Shown in pieces: positions 1 through 11,090 of a stretch of DNA of 64,000 nucleotides. Within the stretch, counting starts at the first letter, position 1. Each line of letters starts with the position of its first letter. Source of the DNA: Nepenthes gracilis (lineage: Eukaryota; Streptophyta; Magnoliopsida; Caryophyllales; Nepenthaceae); the NCBI GenBank assembly GCA_033239525.1, contig BSYO01000020.1, positions 12,581,546-12,645,545 of the forward strand. The letters run 5' to 3'. Below the pieces are notes generated by a model. The model did not search any database, was not told where the DNA came from, and saw only the letters and a list, made by a program, of their open reading frames with translations. The translations under genes and the position numbers were made by a program.

Positions 1-15
1 ATCCGGGACGCAACA
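1..15 (+). repeat. possible LTR 3' tail
   Basis: The first bases end in GGGACGCAACA. The same eleven bases end, on the minus strand, the LTR of the element at 20497-32332. The window may therefore open at the last bases of another member of that family in plus orientation. Eleven bases is weak evidence. Confidence 0.22.
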
Positions 16-1182
16 TTATTCAAAGAGTAAAGTTAATTATTTGGTCAGTGATTTTTTAAAGAAGACTATTAAAATATGATGATCCCATATTGGTATATAA
101 TTTCTAACTATTGGCAAAAGATATCAAATATTTTTAACAGAAAATTCCTACAAAATATAAAAAATTACAAGGCTTTTAGTATAATATTTATAACTCTTTA
201 TATGAGTTCACAATTATGTAAATAAAGTCTCATAAATCAAATACATAAGGGACAATTGAAAATTACTCTAAATAGATTATAAACAAAAAATATAAATCAA
301 AATAAATATTTCACACTCGATTTGGTATAATATTATTACATCATAATAGACTAATTTTTTTTCATGGTAACTGGGTCGATAACTAAAAAAGGAAAGAAAG
401 AGAAAAAAAGATATATATATATATTTTTTAAAATATGTTAATATAAAATATAATTTTCAGTATGTTACCCATTTTGGTTATAGGGTATGACAAAGTGGCA
501 TGAGGACGAGGTTGTGATGTGGTTGTGAGTTGATGTAGTATCGGATTATTGTAATTAATCATTAAATATTTATAATTGGGGCCCCATTTGTTATGAAAAT
601 AATGTTTACTAAATAGAAATTTTATTTTGCAAATTGTATTTTCCCAAAATTGTTTCCACATTGTTCATAAAAAATATTTTTCAAAAAATAATTTTTTGTT
701 AGATTATTTTTCAATTTTTAATGTGTAAAAGAAAATACTAATTGTCACATAAATTAATTCATAATAATAAATATCTAAGGTTATTTATAGTGTTAATTTT
801 TTTAAATAGTTATGATATTTTAAGGTCAAGAATATATTTATATTTAATCTTAATTAGTTTTTAATGTGATAGTATTTTGTTTAGCAGAGGGTTAGTCACA
901 CCAACTATCTATGGCTAGCAACATGCTGGGTGTGTCAATGATAGTGGTTGAGGCATTAGTAACTATCAAGCCTGATTTGGATTATAGATCTTATATTTTT
1001 AGATATTTTTATATAAATATAAATTTTTAAATATAAATATTTATGACTGATCTGACCTGGCCTAATTTTGATTGTAAATAGGTATATTTATGATTTTTTA
1101 CGAGACCCAACTTGGTAGAAACAATTTTATCCTAAATTTGGCGTGTATTTAGTCTAAATTTGATTGTGATCGGGTCTATTAT
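16..1182. other. AT-rich spacer, no gene seen
   Basis: Strongly AT-rich with poly(A/T) runs and an AT microsatellite near 410-425. Open frames here are short and of low complexity. I see no gene, RNA gene or repeat boundary. Confidence 0.6.
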
Positions 1183-2160
1183 TGATGGGTACATCCATAG
1201 TGGACAAGCCCAAAAAGAAAAAACGGCCTAGATCCACAAAGGCCCATATGTGTCTGGATAGTCAATATCAGCTGTTGACCCAACGAAAGGCCAAAGAGAC
1301 TAAGCTTAACATTAGGACGGACAATTGGCTCACGAAGATGGTCAATATTTCTGTTGACCGGAAGCACCACAGTGGGTCGGCCTAAGAGTAAGCCTTAGGT
1401 GGGCCAAACCCAGTATGGCCCACACTTCTGTTCACGACTAGTAACAGTCTTCTTCCGTGATTTTGCGCTCTCCTAGAAGATAATCACCATTGTAACATTC
1501 ACCAACAGATTGAGCGCAAATCCCATAAAGAAAGCGCCAGACTCCTCTCCCTAATTGCAGTACACCCTAACGATTACAAAAGTAGAAAGAAGGCAACACA
1601 TAAAGGAGCTATTACAGCCATTAAATCTCCACGTGAAGCAATCTCAACAGAGCGATGAAATCAAGCCTTCCTACCCAAGGAAGGCCGCCCAGCATCTCAG
1701 CTATAAAAGCCCATAGAGTTCTCACTCCAAGGCACGCATTCGATCTCAGACGAAAACACACTTAATACTTGCATACAGCCGGCTTCATTATCAAGCTCTC
1801 TCTCTACTGCAAAGCTCTCACGCTTTCAGTGAACAATTCACTTTTTGTCATTACGTTCCCAGTGAACACGGTGTTAAGAGCCAGCGCTCTTCATGAGCCC
1901 GCAAAAGCCTCTCTCAATGAGAGCAACCCACTGTCCCAAACCCTTTCCCAGCATTCTCATTGCATTCTTTCCTTTAACTTCGTGATTCGAATGCCGTTTA
2001 CTGACTTGAGCGTCTGAGTATTTTCGGTGGGATAACCTCCCGCCGTCACCTGACCTTTCATTTGTTGTAGTGGTGTACAGGGTCTAGACTCAATGGACGG
2101 AGTTAAATTCAGACAATCAACTCGACTCAAATTTGTTCAAAATTTGGATCCAAAATGTAA
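1183..2160 (+). repeat. 5' LTR of the element at 1183-7364
   Basis: Starts TGATGGG and ends just before the primer-binding site. The start matches, in inverse orientation, the 954-bp LTRs at 16712-17665 and 61459-62412, and the last 60 bases also align with those LTRs. The 3' end is uncertain by several bases because no clean CA terminus is left. A TATA box sits in the middle. Confidence 0.7.
1702..1708 (+). promoter_or_regulatory. TATA box of 5' LTR
   Basis: TATAAAA in the context CAGCTATAAAAGCCC, about 520 bp into the LTR. It corresponds to the TATAAAA in the minus-strand LTRs at 17155 and 61902. This is the likely core promoter of the retroelement. Confidence 0.6.
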
Positions 2161-2162
2161 AA

Positions 2163-2184
2163 TTGGCGTCGTCTATGGAACCAC
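2163..2184 (+). other. primer-binding site
   Basis: TTGGCGTCGTCTATGGAACC follows the LTR. Plant gypsy elements often carry TTGGCGCCGTCTGTGGGAAC here as the tRNA primer site. This copy has a few transitions. It fixes the LTR boundary and the element orientation. Confidence 0.65.
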
Positions 2185-2256
2185 TTACAAAAAGCCAACA
2201 ACTTTTCTCAGATACCTTTCTCAGCTTCACCTTCTAAGTCAACGTCATCAATTAGA

Positions 2257-4446
2257 ATGGTGAATACGAGAGTACAAGCTAGCAAACCCGCCAGAGATGT
2301 GACCTTACTAGACCAAGACAACGCTGCTGGTACCATGGTCAAACGGACGATCAGCGGGGTACTCGCATCCTTCTTTTAAAATCTGGTGGAGTACATACAG
2401 AACACGAATAAGATGCTCTATTCCCACTAGGAGCACGCACAGCAGGGGGCTCTACCGATAGCAATCCCAGCTCCAACCACCAGGAGAGGAGGCTAGAAGA
2501 AGAAGAAGCTGGCCAAAAATTCTAGAAGGTCGTCCAGCACTCAGGCTCTGGAGGCCTCACACGCTCAAAGCCGTCCAAGGCTTGAAGAGCGATCAGGCAG
2601 CACGACTCTGGAGGAAAACCCAAAACGAAGGAACCCTCGAAACTCTTGTTGGAGACCAGGACCTAGGCTCAGGAGGGAGCCTCCCAGGTCGTTAGATCCA
2701 CTGGTGTCAGTAGCTGACTGGCTACCCGCCACCTTAGAGAAAGAACGAAGTTGAGAACATATCTTAACTCCAAAAGATCAGGCAACGCCGCTCAGGCAGT
2801 TCCAAAATTGGAGAAGATCTGGAACCGCGTGTTCAAAAACAATAAACACGTGATAGACCATGACTGATCACCTTTCACGGCAGAAATCTTGAACCGCCCT
2901 ATGCCGACGAAGTTTAGGATGCTAACCCTAGACTCGTACGATGGAAGCGCTAACCCAGTGGATCACCTCGACCATTTTCGCACCTATCTAAGCCTGCAAG
3001 ATGCCGCGATGTATCGTTGCTTTCCACTCACATTGAAGGGAGATGCACACATCTAGTTCCACCACCTCCCCTCAGATTCAATCCGAAGCTTTAGGGAGCT
3101 AACTGATCTCTTCTTGGCACAATACGCCTCCACCCACCGAGAAGAGAAGCAGCCTTAGAACCTGTCCCGCGTCAAGAAAAAGTACGAAGAAAATCCAAGG
3201 AAGTTTTTGGATTGCTTCGTGGAAAAAACCAGAAGGATCCCCAGGCTCACAGAGGAGATGAAGCTTGCAATTTCATTTTCGCGCTGACGTACGGAGACTT
3301 TTTTAGGCACTTGGCGCATAAGAATCCGCAAACCTACCGAGAAGTAGAATCTATCACAAGCGCCTATGCTCCGGACGCCTCGTACACTCAAAGTCGTCCA
3401 AGGCTTGAAGAGCGATTAGGCAGCATGACTGTGGAGGAAAACCTAAAATAAAGGAACCCTCGATACTCTTAGGTGGAGACCAGGACCCAGGCTCAGGAGT
3501 GAGCCTCCCGGATTGTCAGATCCACAGGTGAAAGTTGTCGACCAGCTACCCGCCACCCTAGAGAAAGAACGGAGTTGAGAACATATCTCAACTCTAAAAG
3601 ATCGGGCAACGCCGTTTAGGCAGATTCAAGATTGGAGAAGAACTAAAACCGCGTGTTCAAAGACGATGAACACGTGATAGACCTTGACCGATCACCTTTC
3701 ACGGCGAAGATCTTGAACCGCCCTATGCCGATGAAGTTCAGGATTCCAACCCTAAACTCGTACAATGGGAGCGCTGATCTTGTGGATCACCTCGATCATT
3801 TTCGCACCCAACTAAGCCTACAAGATGCCGCGATGTACCACTACTTTCCACTCAAATTGAAGGAAGACGCACACATCTGATTCCATCACCTCCCATTAGA
3901 TTCAATCAAGCTTCGGGAGCTAACTGATCTTTTCTTGGAACAACACGCCTCCAGCCACCGAGAAGTGAAGTAACCTTGGCACCTATCCCACATCAAGCGT
4001 AAGCACAAAGAAAATCCACGAAAGTTTCAAGATCACTTCGTGGTAGAAGCCGAAGGATCCCCTGTGCTCACAAAGGAGATAAAGCTTGGTAGTTTCATTT
4101 TTACGTTGACGTACGGGGACTTCTTTAGGTATTGGTACATAAGAATCCGCAAACATTCCGGGAAGCAGAATCTATCACCAACGCCTACGTAGCAGCAAAG
4201 GAGACTAACGAGACTAATCATCCCAAACGGACCAAACAACCTCGCTCTTTCCTAGCTGAGGGAAAGAGGAAGTACAATAGCAGCAACCACTCCCACAGAA
4301 AGCACCACAGACCGAACCCACCAGATCATAAGGACTATGGGTCGATCAACCCGACACCTCTGAGTGACACACATTCAAATGTCCTCATGAAGATTCGTGA
4401 GGAGAAGTACCTTAAGTGGCCAAAACCACTTAAGAAAGCGAAGTGA
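2257..4446 (+). pseudogene. gag: gag pseudogene with central duplication
   Basis: The chosen ATG begins MVNTRVQAS, the same start style (MVNTRAQAS) as the gag at 32165 on the minus strand. The frame soon meets a stop (LASFF*). The retrotransposon gag core is recognisable twice: residues reading FRTYLSLQDAAMYRCFPL near 2970-3040 and FRTQLSLQDAAMYHYFPL near 3800-3860, each followed by the conserved stretch about a low number of soldered helices (ELTDLFLAQYAS). The two cores are copies of one segment of about 823 bp. The 3' part near 4447-4560 reads as the degenerate CCHC-like knuckle and the helix before a basic region. Multiple stops and frameshifts make it non-functional. Confidence 0.75.
2555..4200 (+). 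repeat. two tandem copies of the gag core, period about 823 bp
   Basis: The segment beginning CTCAAAGCCGTCCAAGG near 2564 recurs as CTCAAAGTCGTCCAAGG near 3387. The first copy runs about 2555-3377 and the second about 3378-4200. Both include the segment with GAGAAAGAACG and the full gag core. The copies have diverged by many point changes, so the duplication is old. Confidence 0.8.
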
Positions 4447-5130
4447 GGAAATTTAGCCAAGTACTGTGATTTTTATCGATCTCTCAGACACTCCACGAAA
4501 GATTGCAAGACTCTTCAGCGGAAAATCGATGAGCTGATCTAAAGAGGTCACCTTACTAGGTTTGTCAAGAACCCTGACCAGAGTTCTGGCACTGCAGGCG
4601 ATGAAGGACTAAAGCCTTTCCTTCCACAGAATTGGGTCGCAGTAAGAGTGGTTAACATGGTCACTACTCGGGTGGCCAAGACTCCGGCGGACTGCAAGGA
4701 ATAGCAGACTAGGAGGAGGAAACAGCGCATGGAAGACAATATTATTAGCTTTAGCGACAATGACTTGGAACATGCAATCTTCCCCCATGCAGATTCCCTT
4801 GTTGTATCTCACTCGTTTCGGACAGTAGCGTTGACTATCAACAAAAATAAATATTTATTGATAATTGAAGTTCACGCGATTTGTTTTATCTTGACACGTT
4901 CTTTAAACTTGATTTTAAAAAAAATTAATCAAAACCTGTCGAAGGCCCGCTATACGGCCTTGACAACGAGCTAGTGCCCTTCTAAGGGACAATCCAGTTG
5001 AAAGTCACCTTGGGCACATACCTAAGAATGGCGAGTCATACGTTCACCTTCTTGATAGTTAATCTATCCTCCATCTACAATGCTATATTAAGCCGTCCAT
5101 GCCTAATAGTATTTGGAGCCATCACTTCGA
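4447..5130 (+). pseudogene. gag 3' end and protease region, decayed
   Basis: Translation in shifting frames gives a knuckle-like C...H...C stretch, then an open piece MEDNIISFSDNDLEHA that matches MRDDVISFSSDDMAHV in the equivalent place of the element at 20497-32332 (near 30500). The aspartic protease signature expected next (D-S/G-G) is not visible. Further on, LIYPPSTMLY corresponds to VDLPSVYNAILGRP, the conserved end of the protease region. Stops break all frames. Confidence 0.6.
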
Positions 5131-5439
5131 TACCACATCTTAAGATGAAATTTTCAATGACATACGGTTTGGGCGAAGTGTTGGGTGACTAAGTTTCTGG
5201 GTGGACATGTAACATGTCCCAAATAGCCTTGAGCGGTAGCACAAAATCGGTAGGAGAACTTGACCATCGAGACGAAACAATTTTGCAGCAAGCGTAGTCT
5301 AGTGAGGCAACCGATCTAATCCCATTAAACTCGGAGGACCCAGAAAGGTGCATACAGATCAACAGCTTACTCACTGAGACACTGCGCGACGAGCTGATCA
5401 TGTTCTTACGATAAAATGCTGACGTCTTTGTGTGGACTC

Positions 5440-5990
5440 CTGCTAATATGCCTGGAATTTCGGCCTAAGTAATAATCCACAAGTTGGGCTTCTATCCCGA
5501 CCACAAGCCCATCAAGTAAAAGCAGAGGAACCACTCAGTGGAGAAGTTGTTCACCATCCGGGAGGAAGTAAAAAAGCTGCCGGACGCCAGCTTCATCAGA
5601 GAAGTCCAATACTCGGACTGGTTCTCCAACAACGTCCTAGTAAAGAAAAACAATGGAAACTGGTGAATGTGCATCGACTTTACCGACGTTAAGAAGGCTT
5701 ACCCGAAAGACATCATCCATTTTCTCAGGATCGACCTGTTGGTAGACTCCACATCTGAACACAAGTTGCTAGGGTCATCGCGTGATTGTTCTCACCGACC
5801 AGCATCTGAAAAGTATTCTTCAGAAACCCGATATTTTTGGGCGGCTGTAAAGTGGACTATCGAATTTGGAGAGTTTGACATCGAATTTTTGCTCAGACCG
5901 ACCATTAAGGGGTAGGCTCTGGCGAACTTCATTGTTGAGGCCACGACACAAATTCTCGAAGAATAGTCCATTAAAGACGTAGGACAGCAT
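5440..5990 (+). pseudogene. reverse transcriptase and RNase H remnant with core deleted
   Basis: Upstream RT motifs are readable: REEVKKLPDASFIREVQYSDW and then MCIDFTDVKKAYPKD. The expected palm motif DAYSGYN and the catalytic YVDD box are missing. At about 5773 the sequence jumps from HKLL directly to RVIVLTDQHLKSILQK, which is the C-terminal half of the RNase H. So about 600-700 bp of RT plus the RNase H start has been deleted. The RNase H tail then reads WTIEFGEFDIEF. Confidence 0.75.
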
Positions 5991-6398
5991 GAGGAAGACT
6001 CAAAATGGGTCCTCAATGTAGATGAATTGTCTACGGACTTAGGCAGTGGTGTTGGAGTGGTCTTAACGACCTCGGATGGATTTGAGGTGAAGTACTCACT
6101 CAGACTCGACTTTTCAGCTACCAACAATATTGCCAAGTATGAAGCCCTGTTAGCCGGGTTAAGACTGGCCAAAGAGTGCTCAGCTAAGCGACGGATTGTC
6201 TACAACGACTTCCAGTTGATCATCAACCAAGTTAACGGGAGTTTTGACGCGAGCAATCCACACCGATCAAATTACTTTGCCAAGGTGAAGGAAGCCATTT
6301 TGAGATTTAACAAGCTAACTCGGGTCTACGTTCCCAAAACTAAGAATTGGAAGGCCGACCAACTTGCCAGAGTGGCGATGGCTGAAAACCTAGAGTAA
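5991..6398 (+). pseudogene. second RNase H domain (Tat type)
   Basis: An open stretch of 123 codons (6027-6398) contains LGSGVGVVLTT, NIAKYEALLAGLRLAKEC and LIINQVNGSFDASN. These are the conserved blocks of the RVT_3-like RNase H that Tat elements carry in addition to the RT-linked one. The usual first acidic residue in the LxxDGS motif is altered (LNVDELS), and the aspartate in the CSDS motif reads YNDF. It is probably inactive. The same domain lies at 28050-28480 in the younger element. Confidence 0.75.
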
Positions 6399-6455
6399 TA
6401 CTTAAGGGACATGCAGGAGGTCCTGCATACTCCCAACATTGAGAAATAGGAAGCC

Positions 6456-7364
6456 ATGCAAATCTCCAGTACAGGGAACTGGATGACGCCATACCAAAAG
6501 TACCTGACAGACGGAACACTCCTAGAGTGTTCCGACGAAGCCAAGTGGATTAAGAGGACGGCCAGATGGTACACCGTGATCGATGGATGGCTATATCACC
6601 GTGGTTCCTCGACTCTGTACCTCCTGTGCCTTACTCCCGAGAAGGCCAACTACGCTTTATGTGAAATCCACCTTGGGATATGCAGATCGCACATCAACGG
6701 TAAGAATTTAGCATTCAAGATTATACGTTATGGTTACTACTGGCCAATGATGAAGAAGGATGCACTCAAGATCGTGACAAAGCACGAGAACTGCCAACTC
6801 TGTGGCAATCCGCACACTAGCCACCCGCTGAATTGAAATCCCTCTAGGCTCCTTGGCCCTTCGCATAATGGGGGCTTGATATTCTCAATCTATTTTCCAT
6901 TACAATAGGCCAAAAGGAAGTTTATCATTGCAGGTATCGACTATTTCACCAAGTGGGTTGAAGCAGCCCCGCTGGCCAAGATTACGGAGCACAACACTTT
7001 AGAGTTCGTCCCCCAGAGTATAGTCAGCAGATTTGGCATTTCCAATGTCATCATCACCGACAATGGAACCCAATTGTCGAGAAAATGTTTTACCAAACAT
7101 TGCAGCAATCTAGGCATCAGATTGGTCTACACTTCGGTGGCGTACCCACAAGTGGATGGACAGGTAGAGGACACAAATCGCACGCTACTCCACGGTCTGA
7201 AAATCAAGTTGGAGGACGCAGGAGGCTCCTTTGGTCTTATCAAATGACTCTAAAAGATCTAACTCGCGAGACACACTTTGGTCTCTGCAATGGGATTGAA
7301 GCAGTAATTCTAATTGAGATCGGACTTTCAAGTCTTAGGGTCGAATCCTTCGACCCGCAAGGTA
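6456..7364 (+). pseudogene. integrase, 3' truncated
   Basis: The N-terminal zinc-binding part is open (6456-6836) and shows HLGICRSH and CQLC, the HHCC pattern, after MTPYQKYLTDGTL. The catalytic core follows in other frames: GIDYFTKWVEAAP carries the first aspartate, ITDNGTQ the second, and DGQVEDTNRTLLHGL the glutamate of the D,D-35-E triad. All three acidic residues remain, but stops and frameshifts split the domain. The sequence ends at 7364 where the next repeat starts. Confidence 0.8.
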
Positions 7365-8924
7365 TGTCACGACCCCAAAACACAATATACGTATGTCAAA
7401 AATAAAACCAATAATAATGTTTCTATGAACCATAAAAATCCAACCCATGCATGACAATCCATACATATATAGGATTCAATATAATAAAACCCATACAAGA
7501 TCTCATCTGATATAAATTTAAATAAACATAATACATGACCTACTATCCAGACACCGTAAGGGAGGTATCCAAATATAACAATTTTAATATTTTTCATACA
7601 AGGATCAGAGCCATCATCCGGCCATGAAAATAACCATAACCCAACTTCAGGATCAAAGACATACCCAACATAACATCTCCACTTACCGATAGAGATATCC
7701 GTATTAGATCACATCCGCACTCCTACAAGTGTATCCATACCACTAGTCCGAAGGGATAAAATATAAAAACGTGAATTTAGAGCTCAACAAGTACCATCTT
7801 TGTGTAAAACAATACACATTAAACAGTAGAAAGGATGTCGAATAGTAATCACGTAAAACAAAACACAATGTTCGTAAAATTTCTGAAAATCGAGGAGATA
7901 TCTCGTATTAAATCATCATCCGTATTAAATAGTCCTGCTGGGATATAATCATAATAAAGAGCGATCCGATCAAATATCATAGATGATGTCATATCATATG
8001 ATCCGATGTCACATTACAAATTTGTGGCCGTCACCATATCCGTGTGGGATACATACCATCATCCAAATCTAAATCCCATATATTATATGCTGAAATCAAA
8101 GAAAATACCGGAACTAAAATATATAATGCTGAAATCAAACAAAATACCGGAACTAAAATATATAAATATAAAATATATAAATATAAAACATGTTTCGAAG
8201 CTTAATACATTAATACGTACAAGACATTTTTATTGCCCATCCGTGGGCCAAACCACGTATTTCAAATCGTAGTCGACGCAATACATTCAGAAATACAAAA
8301 TATGCACGAAATCGGAGAACAAAAGATCAATAATACCAATTTGAGGAAGGATTCCCATCGTCCGGTAACGACGACTATATCGGTTGTGATTTAAGCTTGC
8401 AGGTCAAAGCTCGGCTATGCTTTAGGCCAGTAGCTTAACGCCATCCATGTACTCTACCTCCCATAGATTAGGAACTTGCTCACTATATTTTATCACATGC
8501 GGTTTTGGGTGTAATATCAAATTTTAGTTATATATTAGGATATTAGAATATATTAGCTCTTATATGAGATATTTGATAAATATCTAAAGATTAATGAATA
8601 ACGAAAAGTCTCAAATCTTTATCATGGGAGCCTCGAATTCTGATATCACCTCTATTTAGTGGCTACCCAAAAGCCACGTGCTCTCTTTTATCTTGATATA
8701 AACCTATCTAATCTGAAACTAATAAAATATAAGGGTGAGCTGAATACCTAGCAAGTAAATAAAATCAATAATAGATGAGTACAATAAAGTATCTCAGATG
8801 ATAAATAATGAATGAGCGTAAAAATAGCGGGTAATATATTGACCATTGTCCGAGACTCAACAACAAGTCATAATACAAATCTAAGGTCATGCGAACAATT
8901 GGATATCAAGAAGCAACATGGATT

Positions 8925-9480
8925 CCATTGAATCCGATCATCAGCTCAATACGATGTCACAATTGTATGAATGACAGAAGTCTCCATGGGCCTTATTCTA
9001 CTATAGTGAACCAAAGGCCGGTATTTATGCCTCCAACGGTTGGATAATACAACGAGGTTATCTATGGTATCCAACTACCTCTACAGTCTTCCCAGAGGCT
9101 GTACTCGTAGTATGTCGATATCACCTCCGATACCCCTCGCCAATGATATCCCAAATATCATTCTCTACGATAGTTACTAGGTTATAAGCATTTCTCTCGA
9201 CTCACTGTACGAGATAACAATAATTTGATTATCAGCTCAATTTGAGATTACCCCTATACGAGATAATAAGAATCTCCTTAGATCTTATTCTACCATAGTG
9301 AACCAAAGGCTGTATATTTACGCCCCCACCGGCTGGGTAATGCAATGATATTATCCATGGTATCCAACTACCCTTACAGTCTTCCCAGAGGCTGTAACCG
9401 TAGCATGTCGATACGACCTCCGACACCAATCGCCAATGATATCTCAAATATCATCATCTATGATGGTCATTAGGTTATAA
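8925..9480. repeat. two tandem copies of a segment of about 290 bp
   Basis: Each copy contains ATTCTACTATAGTGAACC (or ATTCTACCATAGTGAACC), then TATGGTATCCAACTACC, CAGTCTTCCCAGAGGCTGTA and GCCAATGATATC. The first copy lies at about 8925-9190 and the second at about 9225-9480. They lie inside the LTR-like block. Confidence 0.7.
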
Positions 9481-10844
9481 GTATCCCTCTAAAATATTAA
9501 CGACCTCATTTTTCGAAATATGGGGTTAGTATCGAAAAAGTGTAGACTACACTAAGGTTCCGTAATCTCTCATTCGACTTGACACCTTAATGTTTTGATA
9601 CTCGCTCCTCAATTTAGTCATAGAGTGCCAATAAATGTACTCACATCACCAAGGTTAATGCGATGAATATTTTTACCAGATTTTATCAACGAGATACGAA
9701 AATAATCACGTAATTGATTAATATTATTTTAAGCATACCAACATACTTGCATAATTCCATATAAATATTTTCTACCATCAATATACATCAATATAAATAT
9801 GCACCATCCCATGTGTAATTATGTATATACTTTCTAATTATATACATGCACAATTATTCATACAATTATATATATATTTATATACATATACACAAATGTA
9901 TATATATATATATACACAAATAAATATGTATGCACGTATACATACTTTCATGGCTGGGTGTATACACACCCTTATACCTTTCCCTACTGCGGCGCACAGC
10001 AACACCACCGTCTCTTCACTGTCGGCTCACAACCCGGACACAGTGGTGGCACCATCTTGCCACTGCCGGCTCACCACACGACTACCTCTCTCAACCCCAT
10101 CACACAGTGCACACCTCACCCACACATGCACACAGCAACACACACCCACAACACTTACGCATATATACACCTACGCATATACATATCTACGCACACCTCC
10201 CGCTCATGTACACATATAATACATGCACCGTCTTCTGTATAGTATCACAGGGCAGAGCCTATACACAATCCACCTGTTGTACAAACAAAGCACGAGGTTC
10301 TGTTTTCTCACCCATTCCACCTTCCCACGATTTAACATGAATTCTCAAATTTCATGATTTTGGAAAACACTACAAATTACAGTATCATTTGGCAAACCTC
10401 GCGCACAGTCCTCATAATTCCGGATAACAATAATGGAACCCATGCCCCTATTTTTTCCCAAATCTACGATTTCACCTAGCTGGATGCCGATTTTCCCAAA
10501 ATCAAATTATACCGCCAAAAATCAACAACAATAATTAAAAGGGGCAGGATTGAGAAGTTTGACTTGCAACAATTAGGGAGATTACTTGCGAGGATAGGAA
10601 TTCTACTTGCCTGATTGAACAGAGACGGTAAGGGTTTAACGGTGGCCAGAGCTGGCGGCGACGACAGCACAGGCTGACGACGGTAACCCAGCGGCAACGG
10701 CCACTAACGACGAACGTTGAGGGCACATCTCCGGGCCCAAAGTAGCGACGGCCACCATGACTCAGACGGCAGCTCCTTCTTCCCCCCTTCCCTCCTAACA
10801 CCCATCTCTCCTTAAATGACGAAGGGGGTCGATTTAGGGTTCCG

Positions 10845-11090
10845 CTTCCTTCTTCTTCTCTTCCTTCATTTCTTCTTTCTTTCCTTTCTTTCTTCTTTTT
10901 TTCTTTTTCTTTTCCTTCTCTTCCTTTTTCTTTTTTTTCCCCCCGTTATTTGTTTCCTTCTTTATTATTGTTATTATTATTATTATTATTATTTATAATT
11001 TATTATTATTATTTTATTATTATCATTCACTATTATTATAATAATATTTATTACTATTTATTATTATTATTATTATATACATTTACATAT
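10845..11090. repeat. pyrimidine tract and ATT microsatellite
   Basis: A CTT/TTC-rich tract of about 95 bp is followed by TTA/ATT repeats with interruptions. The matching place in copy III (51650-51915) holds a longer and purer TTA array. Open frames across both are poly-Phe/Leu/Ile artefacts. Confidence 0.8.

Larger units (their letters stand above)
1183..7364 (+). mobile_element. decayed Ty3/gypsy retrotransposon, Tat-like, 3' end lost
   Basis: The order on the plus strand is LTR, primer-binding site, gag, protease spacer, RT/RNase H, second RNase H and integrase, which is the Ty3/gypsy order. A second RNase H after the RT-linked one marks the Tat lineage. Every coding part has stops, frameshifts or deletions. 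The reading ends inside the integrase C-terminal part at 7364, where an unrelated repeat begins with TGTCACGACCCC, so the integrase tail and 3' LTR are missing. It belongs to the same broad family as the remnants at 16712-20030 and 61459-64000, because the LTR start TGATGGG and the internal spacing match. Confidence 0.85.

Noticed and set aside
8925..9480. CRISPR array
   Set aside because: Two long tandem units in plant DNA, no short spaced repeats. No CRISPR-like pattern was seen anywhere in the window.
9821..10340. Three overlapping His/Thr/Tyr-rich frames
   Set aside because: CACA and TATA low-complexity DNA; frames overlap in all phases with no conserved motif.
10816..10998. Poly-Phe/Leu frame
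   Set aside because: Same low-complexity artefact in copy I.
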